Shown: positions 10,594 through 20,204 of the stretch, piece by piece | Layout: each line of letters starts with the position of its first letter | Numbering within the stretch: position 1 is the first letter of the stretch | Assembly: GCA_012518835.1 (NCBI GenBank) | Contig: JAAYRH010000033.1 | Location: 31,695 to 95,694, forward strand | Origin: Aeromonadales bacterium | Lineage (GTDB): Bacteria > Pseudomonadota > Gammaproteobacteria > Enterobacterales > Aeromonadaceae | Direction of reading: 5' to 3' | DNA: 64,000 bases | The notes under the pieces: model-generated | Told to the model about the DNA's origin: nothing | The model's input: only the letters and a program-made list of their open reading frames with translations | Database searches by the model: none | Position numbers and translations under genes: made by a program

Positions 10594-11943
10594 ATGTGGA
10601 CTATGACCCCTGCAGATATTAAAACTCAACAACAGCAACTAGAACAAGTCATCGCAGAAGCGCTTGAGAGCGCTAAACAACTGGGTGCCGATGCCGCTGA
10701 AATGTCAATTAGTAAGCAAACTGGACTCTCGGTGAATACCCGCAATGGCGAGCTTGAGAATATTGAATTTAACAAAGACGGTGCCTTAGGGATAGCGGTC
10801 TACCAAGATGGTCGTAAAGGTTCGGCATCTACTTCAGATCTAAGGCCTGAGGCGATTACCCGCACCGTAAAAGCGGCGCTGGATATTTCTCGTTATACCA
10901 CCGCCGATCCCTTTGCTGGCTTAGCACCGGCCGATGCTTTAGCTTGGGATGCGCCTGAGTTAGAGCTCTGCTTTCCTCATGAAGTAGCGCCAGAAGAAGG
11001 CGTAGCGCTGGCATTAGCCTGTGAGCGCTCTGCATTAGATAGAGATGTACGGATCAAGCAATCCGATGGGGCGAGTTTCTCGACTAATCTAGGAATAAAA
11101 GTGTATGGCAATAGCCATGGCTTTATTAAAGGTTATGCCGGTAGTCGCTTTGGCATGAGCTGCGTACTGATTGGTGAGCAAGATGGCGATATGCAGCGAG
11201 AGTACGGTTATACTACGGGCAGGCGTTTCACTGATTTATGGACCCCCGAGCAGGTAGCTGACGAAGCGGTGAGCCGTACGCTTGGCCGACTGGGTGCCCG
11301 CAAAATTGGCACCTGCCATGCCCCAGTATTATTTCACCCTGATGTGGCGGCCGGCTTATTTGGCCACTTGGTGATGGCGATCAGTGGCGGTAATTTATAT
11401 CGCCAATCTTCTTTTTTATTAGATGCGCTAGGTACTCAGATTTTTCCTGACTGGCTCAGTATTTATGAGCAACCGCACTTAGAAGGCGGACTCGCCAGCG
11501 CTCCTTTTGATAATGAAGGGGTACGTACTCAAGAACGCTATATTATTGAGCGCGGAGCCTTACAAACCTATTTACTGACCAGCTATGCGGCGCGCAAGTT
11601 AAACATGCCGCTGACCGGTCATGCCGGTGGCATTCATAACTGGAAAGTGAGTGACACTGGCCAAGACTTTAACCAACTATTAAAAATGATGGGTACCGGT
11701 CTGGTGGTGACCGAGATGATGGGGCAGGGCGTGAATATCGTGAACGGCGACTACTCTCGTGGCGCCGCGGGCTTTTGGGTAGAAAATGGTGAAATCGCCT
11801 ATCCAGTAGAAGAAATTACCATCGCCGGTAATTTAAAAACCATGTTTGCTGGAATTCAGGCCATTGGTAATGATATTGAAACCCGCTCTAGCTTACTGAC
11901 CGGTTCGATATTAATTGATGAAATGAAGATCGCCGGGCAATAA
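10594..11943 (+). CDS. pmbA: Metalloprotease subunit PmbA (TldE)
   Basis: PmbA/TldE is the second subunit of the TldD/TldE peptidase. It has the same fold as TldD but no HExxxH zinc motif of its own. The 449-residue product matches E. coli PmbA closely throughout (FNKDGALGIAVY near 50, TGHAGGIHNW near 345, GDYSRGAAGFWVENG near 388, and the terminal MKIAGQ). The start could be the ATG at 10594 or at 10603; neither has a clear ribosome-binding site. darP is divergent upstream, and a bidirectional terminator separates pmbA from the converging rapZ. Confidence 0.95.
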   Translation: MWTMTPADIKTQQQQLEQVIAEALESAKQLGADAAEMSISKQTGLSVNTRNGELENIEFNKDGALGIAVYQDGRKGSASTSDLRPEAITRTVKAALDISRYTTADPFAGLAPADALAWDAPELELCFPHEVAPEEGVALALACERSALDRDVRIKQSDGASFSTNLGIKVYGNSHGFIKGYAGSRFGMSCVLIGEQDGDMQREYGYTTGRRFTDLWTPEQVADEAVSRTLGRLGARKIGTCHAPVLFHPDVAAGLFGHLVMAISGGNLYRQSSFLLDALGTQIFPDWLSIYEQPHLEGGLASAPFDNEGVRTQERYIIERGALQTYLLTSYAARKLNMPLTGHAGGIHNWKVSDTGQDFNQLLKMMGTGLVVTEMMGQGVNIVNGDYSRGAAGFWVENGEIAYPVEEITIAGNLKTMFAGIQAIGNDIETRSSLLTGSILIDEMKIAGQ

Positions 11944-11971
11944 CATTTCGCCAGACAGAACCAGCTAAAAC

Positions 11972-12005
11972 AAAAATACCGACTTTATTGAGTCGGTATT
12001 TTTTT
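11972..12005. terminator. Bidirectional terminator between pmbA and rapZ
   Basis: A perfect stem, AAAAATACCGACT against AGTCGGTATTTTT, surrounds a six-base loop. The A-tract on one side and T-tract on the other make it able to end both converging transcripts: pmbA (+) and the kdsD-to-rapZ operon (-). Confidence 0.88.
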
Positions 12006-12026
12006 AGGTGAGTAGCGGGTTAGCGA

Positions 12027-12893
12027 TTAACTTTCGATAGGATTTTTCTCTAAGGTGCGGTGGCGTAATTGCACACTTTTACCCATCTTTTTAAAGGCTT
12101 TCGCGAGTTCTTCAACTAAGTAAACTGAACGGTGTTTGCCGCCAGTACAGCCAATAGCAACGGTAACATAGCTACGATTATTACGCTCAAGGTGGGGCAT
12201 CCAGGTCACCAGTAAGTTTTCTATTTGCCATAAATACTTAGTGACTTCTAGCTGGCTGTTTAGGTAAGTGGCCACCGGTTCATCGGTACCATTAAAGGGT
12301 CTTAATTCGGCAATCCAATGGGGGTTAGGTAAAAAGCGGGCATCAAATACAAAGTCCGCGTCTTGCGAGATACCAAACTTATAACCAAAAGACTCAAATA
12401 CCCAGTTTAGCTCCCGCTCTTTTTTTCCTAAAATGCGTGCCCGAATAATTTCACTGAGATCGTGGATACTGAGATCGGAGGTGTCGATCCGCAGATCGGC
12501 TTCTGAAGACAGTGGAGCCAGTAAGTGGGTTTCTTGGCGAATAGCCTCATCTAACGTCAGGCTAAGTCGTGATAAAGGATGCAAGCGGCGCGTGTCGCCA
12601 AAGCGACGGATCAGGGCGGCATTGTCGGCATCAATAAAAAAGCTCGATAAGCTGACACCTTCCATGTTGCGCACTTGCTCTAAGCACTCGACCAGCTTTT
12701 CAGTACTGTCGGGCAGGTTGCGTACATCAATGCTCACCGCCACTTCGCCGGGTTTATCGCGGCGCATGCTTACCAAATCAGGAAGTAGCTCAACGGGCAA
12801 GTTATCGACACAGTAATAGCCTAAATCTTCCAGTACGCGTAGCGCAACGGTTTTACCTGATCCAGAACGGCCACTGACGATCACCAGCTGCAT
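12027..12893 (-). CDS. rapZ: RNase adapter protein RapZ
   Basis: RapZ is a P-loop protein that in enterics binds the sRNA GlmZ and hands it to RNase E, so controlling GlmS and amino-sugar supply. The 288-residue product has the Walker A motif GRSGSGKT at 8-15. It also has the C-terminal RNA-binding domain with [10 protein letters not shown] near 248 and a basic end (RHRTLEKNP). A strong AAGGAGAG site precedes its ATG. It is the last gene of the rpoN cluster here. The npr gene that usually follows is missing. Whether GlmY/GlmZ exist in this lineage cannot be seen. Confidence 0.95.
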   Translation of the reverse strand: MQLVIVSGRSGSGKTVALRVLEDLGYYCVDNLPVELLPDLVSMRRDKPGEVAVSIDVRNLPDSTEKLVECLEQVRNMEGVSLSSFFIDADNAALIRRFGDTRRLHPLSRLSLTLDEAIRQETHLLAPLSSEADLRIDTSDLSIHDLSEIIRARILGKKERELNWVFESFGYKFGISQDADFVFDARFLPNPHWIAELRPFNGTDEPVATYLNSQLEVTKYLWQIENLLVTWMPHLERNNRSYVTVAIGCTGGKHRSVYLVEELAKAFKKMGKSVQLRHRTLEKNPIES

Positions 12894-12903
12894 AACACTC
12901 TCC

Positions 12904-13350
12904 TTAGGAAGAAATCATAATGTCATAAAGCTCGTCATCACTGCGAGCCTGACGTAACTGTTTGCATACTTGTTTATTGCTTAGCTTTTCTGCGATCAAA
13001 GATAAGGTTTTAAGATGCTGCTTACATTCGTTTTCGGGCACCAGCAAGGCAAACACTAAGCCAACAGGTTGGTTATCAATCGCATCAAACTCAACGGGCT
13101 CGGCAAAGGTGAGCAACACCGCGGTAGCTTGGTTATCATCGCTGATCCGGCCATGGGGAATGGCAATGCCATTCCCAATACCGGTGCTGCCCATTTTTTC
13201 TCTTGCCAACAGACAGTCAAATAACTGCTGACTGCTGATATTAAGATGTTGGGCGGCAAGCTCACTGATGATTTCCAGCGCGCGCTTTTTGCTAGTACAG
13301 GACACGGCACTACGGGTGCAGTCTCTGCTTAATATCTCGGCGACTTCCAT
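12904..13350 (-). CDS. ptsN: Nitrogen-PTS regulatory protein EIIA-Ntr
   Basis: PtsN is the terminal phosphoacceptor of the PtsP-NPr-PtsN phosphorelay. It regulates potassium transport, stress responses and nitrogen balance. The 148-residue PTS EIIA type-2 domain carries the phosphorylated histidine at H66 in GIAIPHGR, preceded by the conserved GSTGIGNG. It starts slightly later than the E. coli protein (CTRSAVSC near residue 11 aligns with CTRSRVHC). It sits two bases after hpf and just before rapZ, the standard order. Its usual donor gene npr is not beside it. Confidence 0.95.
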   Translation of the reverse strand: MEVAEILSRDCTRSAVSCTSKKRALEIISELAAQHLNISSQQLFDCLLAREKMGSTGIGNGIAIPHGRISDDNQATAVLLTFAEPVEFDAIDNQPVGLVFALLVPENECKQHLKTLSLIAEKLSNKQVCKQLRQARSDDELYDIMISS

Positions 13351-13352
13351 AG

Positions 13353-13640
13353 TTATTTTTGCTTCAGCTTCTCTTTATGTTTAATGACCTGACGGTCAAG
13401 CTTATCGACTAAGGCGTCGATAGCGGCATACATGTCTTCGTGCTGAGCGGTAGCAAAAATTTCTCCGCCGCTCAGATTGATTTTAGCTTCTGCAATGTGT
13501 TGCAGTTTTTCTATAGTTAATACCACATGGGCATTGGTCATGTTATCGAAGTGACGCTCTAATCGGTCAAATTTCTGGTTCACATAGTCACGCAATGGCG
13601 CTGTGATGTCTACATGATGGCCTGTTAGATTTATTTGCAT
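13353..13640 (-). CDS. hpf: Ribosome hibernation promoting factor (short HPF)
   Basis: HPF binds the 30S decoding region and, with RMF, promotes inactive 100S ribosome dimers in stationary phase. The 95-residue product is the short gammaproteobacterial form without the C-terminal dimerisation domain of long HPF. It begins MQINLTGHHVDIT and contains DMYAAIDALVDKLDRQ. The ATG at 13640 is preferred: GGAGGAAG lies seven bases upstream, and homologues start there. An upstream in-frame start at 13655 would put that site inside the gene. It lies downstream of rpoN in the same operon. Confidence 0.95.
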   Translation of the reverse strand: MQINLTGHHVDITAPLRDYVNQKFDRLERHFDNMTNAHVVLTIEKLQHIAEAKINLSGGEIFATAQHEDMYAAIDALVDKLDRQVIKHKEKLKQK

Positions 13641-13665
13641 AATGTCTTCCTCCATAATTTGCCTG

Positions 13666-15126
13666 TTAAAACAGTCGCTTGCGTTGGCTGGAGGGCGGAA
13701 TGGCTAACGACTCACGATACTTCGCTATGGTACGTCTTGCCACTTTTATTCCTTGGTCGGCTAAGAGTTGAGCAATTTTATTGTCGCTTAACGGTTTAGC
13801 CGGACTCTCTGCCTCCACCAGCTTGGTGATCAGGGCGCGAATAGCGGTAGATGAACGCTCACCACCGCTATCGGTTGCCACATGACTAGAGAAAAAGTAC
13901 TTGAGTTCAAACACTCCTTTAGGAGTATGCATAAACTTTTGGGTGGTGACCCGAGAAATGGTGGACTCATGCATTTCGACGACTTCTGCAACCTGATTTA
14001 AGACCATCGGTTTCATCGCCTCGGCACCATACTCGAAGAATGCCTGTTGTTGGTCAACAATACAATTAGCCACCTTAAGTAGCGTCTCATTTCTGCTTTC
14101 TAGGCTTTTAATAAACCATTTAGCATCTTGTAAATGGCTACGGATAAACTGGCCATCACTGCTGCTTTTAGTGTGTGACGCCATATTAGCATAAGTTTGG
14201 TTCAGTCGAACTTTAGGCATGGACTCCAGGTTGAGCTCCGCTACCCAGCGTCCGTGGCGCTTAGTTACAAACACATCGGGGATTACATAGTGAGCGCTGG
14301 TTTGTAAAATGCTACGCCCTGGCCTAGGTTCCAGCTGCTGGATTAGCTCTAGTACCGATCTGAGCTCCGCTTCTTTAAGTTTAGTGCTACGTTGCAGAGT
14401 GCGGTAATCGCGATTGCCGAGTAAGTCTAGATGGTGCTCTATGATCTGTTGTGCTTGGGCGCGCCACGGGGTCTCTGTGGGCAGTGCTGCTAACTGGATG
14501 AGCAAGCACTCTTGTACACTGCGCGCGGCCACACCCAGTGGATCAAAGTGCTGAATACGCTTGAGTACAGCTTCTACTTCGTCCGCTTCAATGGTTTGGC
14601 TACCGCCATCCACCGAGTTAAGTAACTGCTCTATGGTGAGGCTGAGGTAGCCTGCCTCATCGATGGCGTCGATGATGGCAGTCGCAATCGCTTGATCTGT
14701 ATCACTAAAGGGCGTGAGCTGCATTTGCCATAATAAATAGTCTTGCAAGGTTTCGGTGGTCTCGCCTTGATACACCACATCTTCCATACCCTCTGGTAAG
14801 CCGGCACTACCGCTACCGCCGGCAGAGGCGGTATATATTTCATCCCAGTGAGTATCCATCGGTAAGTCGTTGGATAACTGGTTTTTTTCCATCGCGGTAT
14901 CGGCACCCATTTGATCCGTCAGTTGCGGATCTTCAGTGGATGTATGCTCGGCATCGGTTGTTTCAGACTCAGGCTCTTCTTGCTCAAGCAAAGGATTACT
15001 ATCCAGTGCTAACTGTATTTCTTGTTGCAGCTCTAAACTCGACAATTGCAGTAGACGAATCGCCTGCTGCAATTGCGGGGTCATAGTGAGTTGTTGCCCA
15101 ATACGTAACTGAAGAGTTGGCTTCAT
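13666..15126 (-). CDS. rpoN: RNA polymerase sigma-54 factor
   Basis: Sigma-54 directs transcription from -24/-12 promoters together with AAA+ enhancer-binding proteins, controlling nitrogen, flagellar and other genes. The 486-residue product shows the Gln/Leu-rich activator-interaction region I at 1-50 ([19 protein letters not shown]). An acidic linker (about 55-110), the core-binding region, and the C-terminal RpoN box [10 protein letters not shown] at about 463-472 follow. It lies between lptB and hpf in the classical order. Translation is probably coupled within the - strand operon. Confidence 0.97.
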   Translation of the reverse strand: MKPTLQLRIGQQLTMTPQLQQAIRLLQLSSLELQQEIQLALDSNPLLEQEEPESETTDAEHTSTEDPQLTDQMGADTAMEKNQLSNDLPMDTHWDEIYTASAGGSGSAGLPEGMEDVVYQGETTETLQDYLLWQMQLTPFSDTDQAIATAIIDAIDEAGYLSLTIEQLLNSVDGGSQTIEADEVEAVLKRIQHFDPLGVAARSVQECLLIQLAALPTETPWRAQAQQIIEHHLDLLGNRDYRTLQRSTKLKEAELRSVLELIQQLEPRPGRSILQTSAHYVIPDVFVTKRHGRWVAELNLESMPKVRLNQTYANMASHTKSSSDGQFIRSHLQDAKWFIKSLESRNETLLKVANCIVDQQQAFFEYGAEAMKPMVLNQVAEVVEMHESTISRVTTQKFMHTPKGVFELKYFFSSHVATDSGGERSSTAIRALITKLVEAESPAKPLSDNKIAQLLADQGIKVARRTIAKYRESLAIPPSSQRKRLF

Positions 15127-15175
15127 CGTTGAAAAAGTCCTTCCATGTCAACCATAGGCAATATCGTCAAGCCAG

Positions 15176-15901
15176 TTAGAGACTGAATTGCTCGCCAAGA
15201 TAGACTTTTTTGACTTGTTCGTTGGCCAATATTTCGGTTGGGGTGCCGGCGGCAATACCATGCCCTTGACTGACGATATAAGCTTGTTCGCATACGTCCA
15301 GTGTATCACGAACGTTATGGTCGGTAATTAGCACCCCTAATCCCCGATCTCTGAGGTGTAAAATAATCTTTTTAATATCAAGCACCGAAATAGGATCGAC
15401 TCCGGCAAAAGGCTCATCTAGCAAAATAAAACGCGGGTTTGCCGATAAGGCGCGGGCAATTTCTACTCGCCGGCGCTCACCGCCCGATAAGCTTTGACCG
15501 CTATTATTACGAATATGGGTGATATTAAATTCATCGAGCAGGCGCTCTAGCTCTTCTTCTCGGCCGCCAGCGTCTAAGTCTTTTCGGGTCTCTAACACTG
15601 CTAATAGATTATCGGCGACACTTAGGCGGCGAAAAATAGAGGCTTCTTGTGGCAAGTAGCCAATTCCTGCGCGGGCCCTAAGGTGCATGGGCTGATGACT
15701 AATATCTTGGCCATCGATGGTGATAGAGCCTGCATCGCGCTGTACTAGGCCGACAATCATATAAAACGAGGTGGTTTTACCAGCACCATTTGGGCCAAGC
15801 AGGCCGACTATTTGCCCTGTTTTGACGGTGATGCTCACATCGGCGACCACCATGCGTCCTTTATAGCTCTTTTGCAGCCCGGTTGCTTCCAGTGTGCCCA
15901 T
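15176..15901 (-). CDS. lptB: LPS export ABC transporter ATPase LptB
   Basis: LptB is the cytoplasmic ATPase dimer that, with LptF and LptG, extracts LPS from the inner membrane into the LptC-LptA bridge. The 241-residue product has Walker A GPNGAGKT (near 35-42), the ABC signature LSGGERRR (near 138-145), Walker B FILLDEP followed by FAGVDP, and the H-loop TDHNV near 195. It starts two bases after the lptA stop. lptFG are not in the window, as is normal. Confidence 0.97.
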   Translation of the reverse strand: MGTLEATGLQKSYKGRMVVADVSITVKTGQIVGLLGPNGAGKTTSFYMIVGLVQRDAGSITIDGQDISHQPMHLRARAGIGYLPQEASIFRRLSVADNLLAVLETRKDLDAGGREEELERLLDEFNITHIRNNSGQSLSGGERRRVEIARALSANPRFILLDEPFAGVDPISVLDIKKIILHLRDRGLGVLITDHNVRDTLDVCEQAYIVSQGHGIAAGTPTEILANEQVKKVYLGEQFSL

Positions 15902-15903
15902 GA

Positions 15904-16434
15904 TCAGTTATTCGCCTTATCGTTATTCATATTCTGCAGCTGTTCGGGCAAGAAAGTAGTGGTGACTCTATCTTTACCCCCTTGGCTTTGCGCTTCCATT
16001 TGTTCCTTGTCAACAAAGTAGCGAATGCGATAACCGGTCACGACATTGTCATTTTGTTTTACTTCGGCATTGTTAAGCAGCGTGATAGTACGATTTTTAA
16101 TATCGTAATTAATTTGTTGGGCACGGGCGTTAATTGGCTGGCCGCTATCCAAGATTTGGTAATAGGTAGCAGGCGAACCATAGGCGGTCATAGACTGCAA
16201 GCCTTTGTCATCACGGGTCACTACCAGCTTATTTGCCCTCAAATCCATGGTGCCTTGCTTAACCACCACCCGGTCGCTAAAGGTGACTTTGTTTTCCGCC
16301 AACTCTACAAGCTGACGGTCTGCGTCTATAGTGACGGGCTGACTATAATCAGCTTGCTTAGCGTAGGCGGAACTAAAAGCGAGTGCCATTAGGCTACCCA
16401 TGCTAAGGAGTAAAGTACGTTGCCTGGGTCTCAT
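15904..16434 (-). CDS. lptA: LPS transport periplasmic protein LptA
   Basis: LptA forms the periplasmic beta-jellyroll filament that carries LPS from LptC to LptD/E at the outer membrane. I chose the ATG at 16434, giving 176 residues that begin with a signal peptide ending near AYA. A GGTGGA-like site lies about nine bases upstream. A TTG at 16461 would add nine residues, and a later ATG at 16401 has no ribosome-binding site. The OstA-type core ([20 protein letters not shown] and [17 protein letters not shown], split here by position) is clear. The gene overlaps lptC by 32 bases. Confidence 0.9.
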   Translation of the reverse strand: MRPRQRTLLLSMGSLMALAFSSAYAKQADYSQPVTIDADRQLVELAENKVTFSDRVVVKQGTMDLRANKLVVTRDDKGLQSMTAYGSPATYYQILDSGQPINARAQQINYDIKNRTITLLNNAEVKQNDNVVTGYRIRYFVDKEQMEAQSQGGKDRVTTTFLPEQLQNMNNDKANN

Positions 16435-16951
16435 GCAATAATTCCACCGTTTGTTGTTCAATGTTGCCTAAGAGTCCTTGGCCATGGGCCTCATATTCGG
16501 GACTCGTTAACTGTACTGCTTGGTTAGAGCGTAGCTGGTTATTAATAAAGTCGAGCTCTAGATATTCGGTAAGTAGCTTATGCACTACCGCATCGGGCTG
16601 TAATCCCTTACCCACTACATTACCATTAAGTACCGCATTATCATTAGTATTGAGAATGCCCTCGTCGCTGCTTAATCGCCACTGGGGTTGACCATCAGGA
16701 GAGTAGAGTAGCATAACGGGCTTTTCTACTAAGGTCATCGCGAGTGGTTCATAGTATTCGGCGTAATCCGCCTCTAAGCCTCGGTAGGGCAGCCCTAGCG
16801 TGTTATATTGCACACTACGCAGATTGACGGCGGTAAAATCCGGTTGATAATCTTGCTCATTAGCGGGTAGCTGGCTGCTGGGTTTAAACCACTGCCAAGT
16901 GATCAGTGCGAGTAAAAACAAGCCACCAAACCACCAAGTTTGTCGGCTCAT
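16403..16951 (-). CDS. lptC: LPS export protein LptC
   Basis: LptC is a bitopic inner-membrane protein whose periplasmic jellyroll passes LPS from LptB2FG to LptA. The 182-residue product has one N-terminal membrane helix (about 6-22) and the DUF1239 fold with the family's GLPYRGLEADYAEYY region. It overlaps kdsC upstream by four bases and lptA downstream by 32 bases, which points to tightly coupled translation. Sequence conservation in this family is low, so the call rests on length, topology and position in the kdsC-lptC-lptA-lptB block. Confidence 0.9.
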   Translation of the reverse strand: MSRQTWWFGGLFLLALITWQWFKPSSQLPANEQDYQPDFTAVNLRSVQYNTLGLPYRGLEADYAEYYEPLAMTLVEKPVMLLYSPDGQPQWRLSSDEGILNTNDNAVLNGNVVGKGLQPDAVVHKLLTEYLELDFINNQLRSNQAVQLTSPEYEAHGQGLLGNIEQQTVELLHETQATYFTP

Positions 16952-17499
16952 ACACTCATTCCTTGGGCTTGCTCAAGCTCGCCGCGCGCTGCTAATAACA
17001 GATCACATAGCTCACGTACCGCACCGTAACCGCCGTTAAGCTGAGTAGTATAGGCGGCTTGCTGGCGGACCAGCGGATGGGCATCGGCCACCGCGACTCC
17101 TAAGCCACAATCGAGCATGACGGGTAAGTCCACCACGTCGTCGCCAATATAGGCCACCTGCTGGGGTGATAGGTGTAAGGTGTTTAATAAAGTGTGGTAG
17201 CTGTGCATTTTATCACTTTGGCCTTGATAGACATGACGAACTCCTAAGGCGGCCATGCGATCGCTGACAATGCGCGACTCGCGACCGGTAATAATAGCCA
17301 CTTCGATGCCCGCGTTTAATAGGGCTCTCATGCCAAAGCCATCTTTGGTATTAAAGGTTTTATATTCTTCGCCTGCATTGCCTAAATAAATCAGCCCATC
17401 GGAGAGGACGCCATCCACATCGCAAATCAGCAGCTGAGTTTGCGCGAGTTGTTGCCATACACGGGCGGTAATAGGGCCATATAAACTGGATAATTCCAT
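16948..17499 (-). CDS. kdsC: 3-deoxy-D-manno-octulosonate 8-phosphate phosphatase KdsC
   Basis: KdsC is a C0-type HAD phosphatase that dephosphorylates KDO-8-phosphate, the step before CMP-KDO formation for LPS inner core. The 183-residue product has the nucleophile motif DVDGVLSDG (D27 and D29). It also has the GFGMRALLNAGIEVAIITGR segment (spread over about 53-73) and the IGDDVVDLPVM metal motif near 117. It overlaps kdsD by one base and lptC by four, so KDO synthesis and LPS export genes are physically coupled. Confidence 0.95.
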   Translation of the reverse strand: MELSSLYGPITARVWQQLAQTQLLICDVDGVLSDGLIYLGNAGEEYKTFNTKDGFGMRALLNAGIEVAIITGRESRIVSDRMAALGVRHVYQGQSDKMHSYHTLLNTLHLSPQQVAYIGDDVVDLPVMLDCGLGVAVADAHPLVRQQAAYTTQLNGGYGAVRELCDLLLAARGELEQAQGMSV

Positions 17500-18473
17500 T
17501 AAATCACTCCTGCTAATAACAAATCGTGCATATTAAAAGCGCCAACAGGATGGTTTTTTTCATCAACCACTAATAAGCCGCTGATTTTTTTCTCTTCCAT
17601 TAAATGCACCGCTTGTGCAGCGAGCATGGTTGCAGGCACGGTAGTGCAATGAGGAGTCATTACTTGAGCGATGGTAGCGCGGTGCACATCTACTTTTTGA
17701 TCGAGGGTGCGGCGTAAGTCACCATCGGTATAAATACCCACTAGTTGATTATCGTGGTTGACTACCCCGGTAAAGCCAAGTCCCGTGCGGCCAATCTCGG
17801 TCAAGGCATCAATAATTAAGGTATTAAGCCCCACACTAGGTACTTTTTCGCCTTGATGCATTAAATCCCCGACCCGTAATAATAACCGCTTTCCTAACGC
17901 ACCGCCGGGGTGGCTGAGTGCAAAATCGTCGGCTGTAAAACCGCGCGCTTCCAGTAATGAAACCGCCAAGGCATCACCCATGACCAGAGCTGCTGTGGTG
18001 CTGGCGGTGGGCGCTAAGCCGAGGGGGCAAGCTTCTTGTTCAACGTGAGTACATAGATGCACCTTGGCTTCGCGCGCCATGGTAGAAGCCGGGTTGCCAG
18101 TCAAACAAATAAGAGGAATGCCGCGGCGTTTGAGTACCGGCAGTAAAGCAATAATTTCATGGCTTTCTCCGGAATTAGACAAGGCCAATACCACATCGTC
18201 TTTGCCGATCATGCCTAAATCGCCATGGCTGGCTTCTCCGGGATGAATAAAAAAAGCGGGGGTACCGGTGCTGGCTAAAGTGGCCGCTATTTTATGGGCA
18301 ATATGCCCAGATTTCCCCATGCCAGTGACCACTACTTTGCCCGAGCAGTGAAACATTAGCTGACAAGCTTCGTTAAAGTTGACATCTAGATATTGATATA
18401 AACCTTCAATAGCGGCCTTTTCAATGTCTAATACGCGATGGGCAGTTACTCGATAGTCAAATTCAGTGCTCAT
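17499..18473 (-). CDS. kdsD: D-arabinose 5-phosphate isomerase KdsD
   Basis: KdsD interconverts ribulose 5-phosphate and arabinose 5-phosphate, supplying the precursor for KDO. The 324-residue product has an SIS sugar-isomerase domain (about 40-175, with GMGKSGHIAHKIAAT and SNSGES) and two C-terminal CBS domains (about 205-324). I chose the ATG at 18473. GGAGAAG lies six bases upstream, and homologues begin just before the FDYR-like segment. An upstream start at 18533 would place a good -10 element within the gene. It heads the long - strand operon that runs to rapZ. Confidence 0.94.
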   Translation of the reverse strand: MSTEFDYRVTAHRVLDIEKAAIEGLYQYLDVNFNEACQLMFHCSGKVVVTGMGKSGHIAHKIAATLASTGTPAFFIHPGEASHGDLGMIGKDDVVLALSNSGESHEIIALLPVLKRRGIPLICLTGNPASTMAREAKVHLCTHVEQEACPLGLAPTASTTAALVMGDALAVSLLEARGFTADDFALSHPGGALGKRLLLRVGDLMHQGEKVPSVGLNTLIIDALTEIGRTGLGFTGVVNHDNQLVGIYTDGDLRRTLDQKVDVHRATIAQVMTPHCTTVPATMLAAQAVHLMEEKKISGLLVVDEKNHPVGAFNMHDLLLAGVI

Positions 18474-18493
18474 TATCTTCTCCATGGCAGTGG

Positions 18494-18506
18494 CGGCGCC
18501 ATTATA
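18494..18506 (-). promoter_or_regulatory. Candidate -10 of the kdsD operon promoter
   Basis: A perfect TATAAT on the - strand (18501-18506) lies about 30 bases before the kdsD ATG, giving a leader of roughly 20 bases. No good -35 hexamer sits 16-18 bases upstream, so this would be a weak or activator-dependent promoter. Confidence 0.45.
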
Positions 18507-18580
18507 GAAAAGCTGACGTCGATATGCGACCAAAGAAACGGTGCTGTCATAGGATAACCTAGGACTTCAGCGCTTTTGAG

Positions 18581-18609
18581 TTGCCCATTGTAGGCGGAAC
18601 TCATACAAT
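18581..18609 (+). promoter_or_regulatory. Sigma-70 promoter of the mla operon
   Basis: TTGCCC (18581-18586), a 17-base spacer and TACAAT (18604-18609) make a close match to the sigma-70 consensus. The predicted transcript starts near 18616, about 19 bases before the TTG start of mlaF. This argues against any mlaF start upstream of that point. Confidence 0.7.
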
Positions 18610-18634
18610 TCCTTCTTTTAATTGGGGAATCAGT

Positions 18635-19435
18635 TTGAGCCAGAACCTTGTTGAAATAAGGGATCTTTGCTTTGGCCATGGTGATCGCGTCTTGTATGAT
18701 CGCATTAACCTAGCGATCCCTAAAGGTAAAATTACTGCCATCATGGGGCCAAGTGGCATAGGTAAAACCACTATGCTGCGCTTGATAGGCGGTCAAATAA
18801 AACCACACAGTGGTGATATCTTATTTGATGGGCACTCCATTCCTAATATTAGCCGTGGACAACTTTATAAGTTGCGCCAACGCATGGGTATGCTCTTTCA
18901 AAGTGGGGCTTTATTTACTGGCTTATCAGTATTTGAAAACGTGGCGTTTCCGCTGCGCGAATACAGCGGTTGGCCAGAAGAGATGATCCGCACCATGGTG
19001 ATGATGAAGCTTGAAGCGGTAGGGTTGCGCGGCGCTGCTGAGCTGATGCCTGCGGAGCTGTCAGGCGGTATGGCGCGACGCGCAGCACTGGCTAGAGCCA
19101 TCGCCCAAGATCCAGAATTAATCATGTATGATGAGCCTTTCGCCGGCCAAGATCCCATTAGTATGGCAGTGCTGGTGAAACTTATTGCCGAGCTTAATAA
19201 GGCACAAGGGCTGACATCCATTGTGGTGACTCATGACGTAGACGAAGTGATGAGCATTGCGGATTATGCCTATGTGATTGCCAATAAGAAGGTAATAGCC
19301 GCCGGCACGCCCGAAGAGCTGAGAAATAACACTGATGCGCAATTGGTGCAATTTTTAGAGGGGCACGCAGATGGGCCGGTGCCTTTTCACTATCCTGCCC
19401 CCTCATTTAGGGAGTCGTTAGCCAATGTTGATTGA
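18635..19435 (+). CDS. mlaF: Phospholipid ABC transporter ATPase MlaF
   Basis: MlaF is the ATPase of the MlaFEDB inner-membrane complex, which moves phospholipids between the outer and inner membranes and keeps the outer leaflet asymmetric. The 266-residue product has Walker A GPSGIGKT (38-45), signature LSGGMARR and Walker [15 protein letters not shown] chose a TTG start at 18635 because GGGGA lies seven bases upstream. The N-terminus then aligns with E. coli MlaF, and the promoter lies just ahead. An earlier TTG at 18581 falls inside the promoter. The end overlaps mlaE by 11 bases. Confidence 0.93.
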   Translation: MSQNLVEIRDLCFGHGDRVLYDRINLAIPKGKITAIMGPSGIGKTTMLRLIGGQIKPHSGDILFDGHSIPNISRGQLYKLRQRMGMLFQSGALFTGLSVFENVAFPLREYSGWPEEMIRTMVMMKLEAVGLRGAAELMPAELSGGMARRAALARAIAQDPELIMYDEPFAGQDPISMAVLVKLIAELNKAQGLTSIVVTHDVDEVMSIADYAYVIANKKVIAAGTPEELRNNTDAQLVQFLEGHADGPVPFHYPAPSFRESLANVD

Positions 19436-20204
19436 TGGAATAGGGCGACTAGGGCGAAAGGGTGTGGCGAGTCTGACGGCCGGTGGTCGGGCCGGCATCA
19501 TGTTAATGCATGCCCTAATAGGACGCCCACAGCCGAGAAAACATTTTCCTTTATTAGTAGAGCAGCTCTATGTAGTGGGTGTGCAATCGATAGCCATTAT
19601 TTTGGTGTCAGGCATTTTCATCGGTATGGTGCTGGCGCTGCAAGGCTACAACGTCTTAGTTGATTTTGGCGCCGAAGGCATGTTGGGACCACTAGTTTCC
19701 TTATCTTTACTGCGAGAGCTAGGCCCGGTCGTAACCGGTTTGTTATTTGCCGGCCGCGCCGGCTCGGCTCTTACTGCTGAGCTGGGCTTAATGAAAGCCA
19801 CCGAGCAGCTGTCGAGTCTAGAAATGATGGGGGTCGATCCTTTGCGTCGTGTAGTGGCGCCACGTTTTTGGGCAGGCCTAATTAGCATGCCGCTGCTTGC
19901 GCTGATGTTCAGCCTAGTGGGTATTTGGGGCGCTAAATTAGTGGGCGTCGATTGGCTGGGGGTCGATGCTGGCGGATTTTGGTCAGCGATGCAGGCGGCG
20001 GTTGAATTTAAGCAAGACATCATGCAGGGTTTTGTAAAGAGCGTGGTGTTTGCCTTAGTAGTCACTTGGATTGCCCTGTTTAACGGTTTTGATGCTAAGC
20101 CCACAGCGGCTGGGATCAGTCAGGCCACGACGCGTACCGTGGTTCATTCTTCTTTAGCGGTCTTAGGGCTCGACTTTGTCCTCACCGTGGTTATGTTTGG
20201 GTAA
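19425..20204 (+). CDS. mlaE: Phospholipid ABC transporter permease MlaE
   Basis: MlaE is the permease (MlaE/YrbE family) at the centre of the MlaFEDB complex. The 259-residue product has an N-terminal interfacial helix and about five membrane segments. It carries the family's [10 protein letters not shown] region near 46 and the [18 protein letters not shown] motif (in pieces near 103-120) that couples to the ATPase. It overlaps mlaF by 11 bases, and mlaD starts at the base following its stop. Confidence 0.95.
   Translation: MLIDGIGRLGRKGVASLTAGGRAGIMLMHALIGRPQPRKHFPLLVEQLYVVGVQSIAIILVSGIFIGMVLALQGYNVLVDFGAEGMLGPLVSLSLLRELGPVVTGLLFAGRAGSALTAELGLMKATEQLSSLEMMGVDPLRRVVAPRFWAGLISMPLLALMFSLVGIWGAKLVGVDWLGVDAGGFWSAMQAAVEFKQDIMQGFVKSVVFALVVTWIALFNGFDAKPTAAGISQATTRTVVHSSLAVLGLDFVLTVVMFG

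Noticed and set aside
15982-16392. A 136-codon open frame on the + strand inside lptA
   Set aside because: It is antisense to lptA, which is securely identified by order and motifs. The product has no recognisable features.
18581-18634. An earlier TTG start for mlaF
   Set aside because: It coincides with the -35 of a strong promoter, and the extra residues are not found in MlaF proteins.
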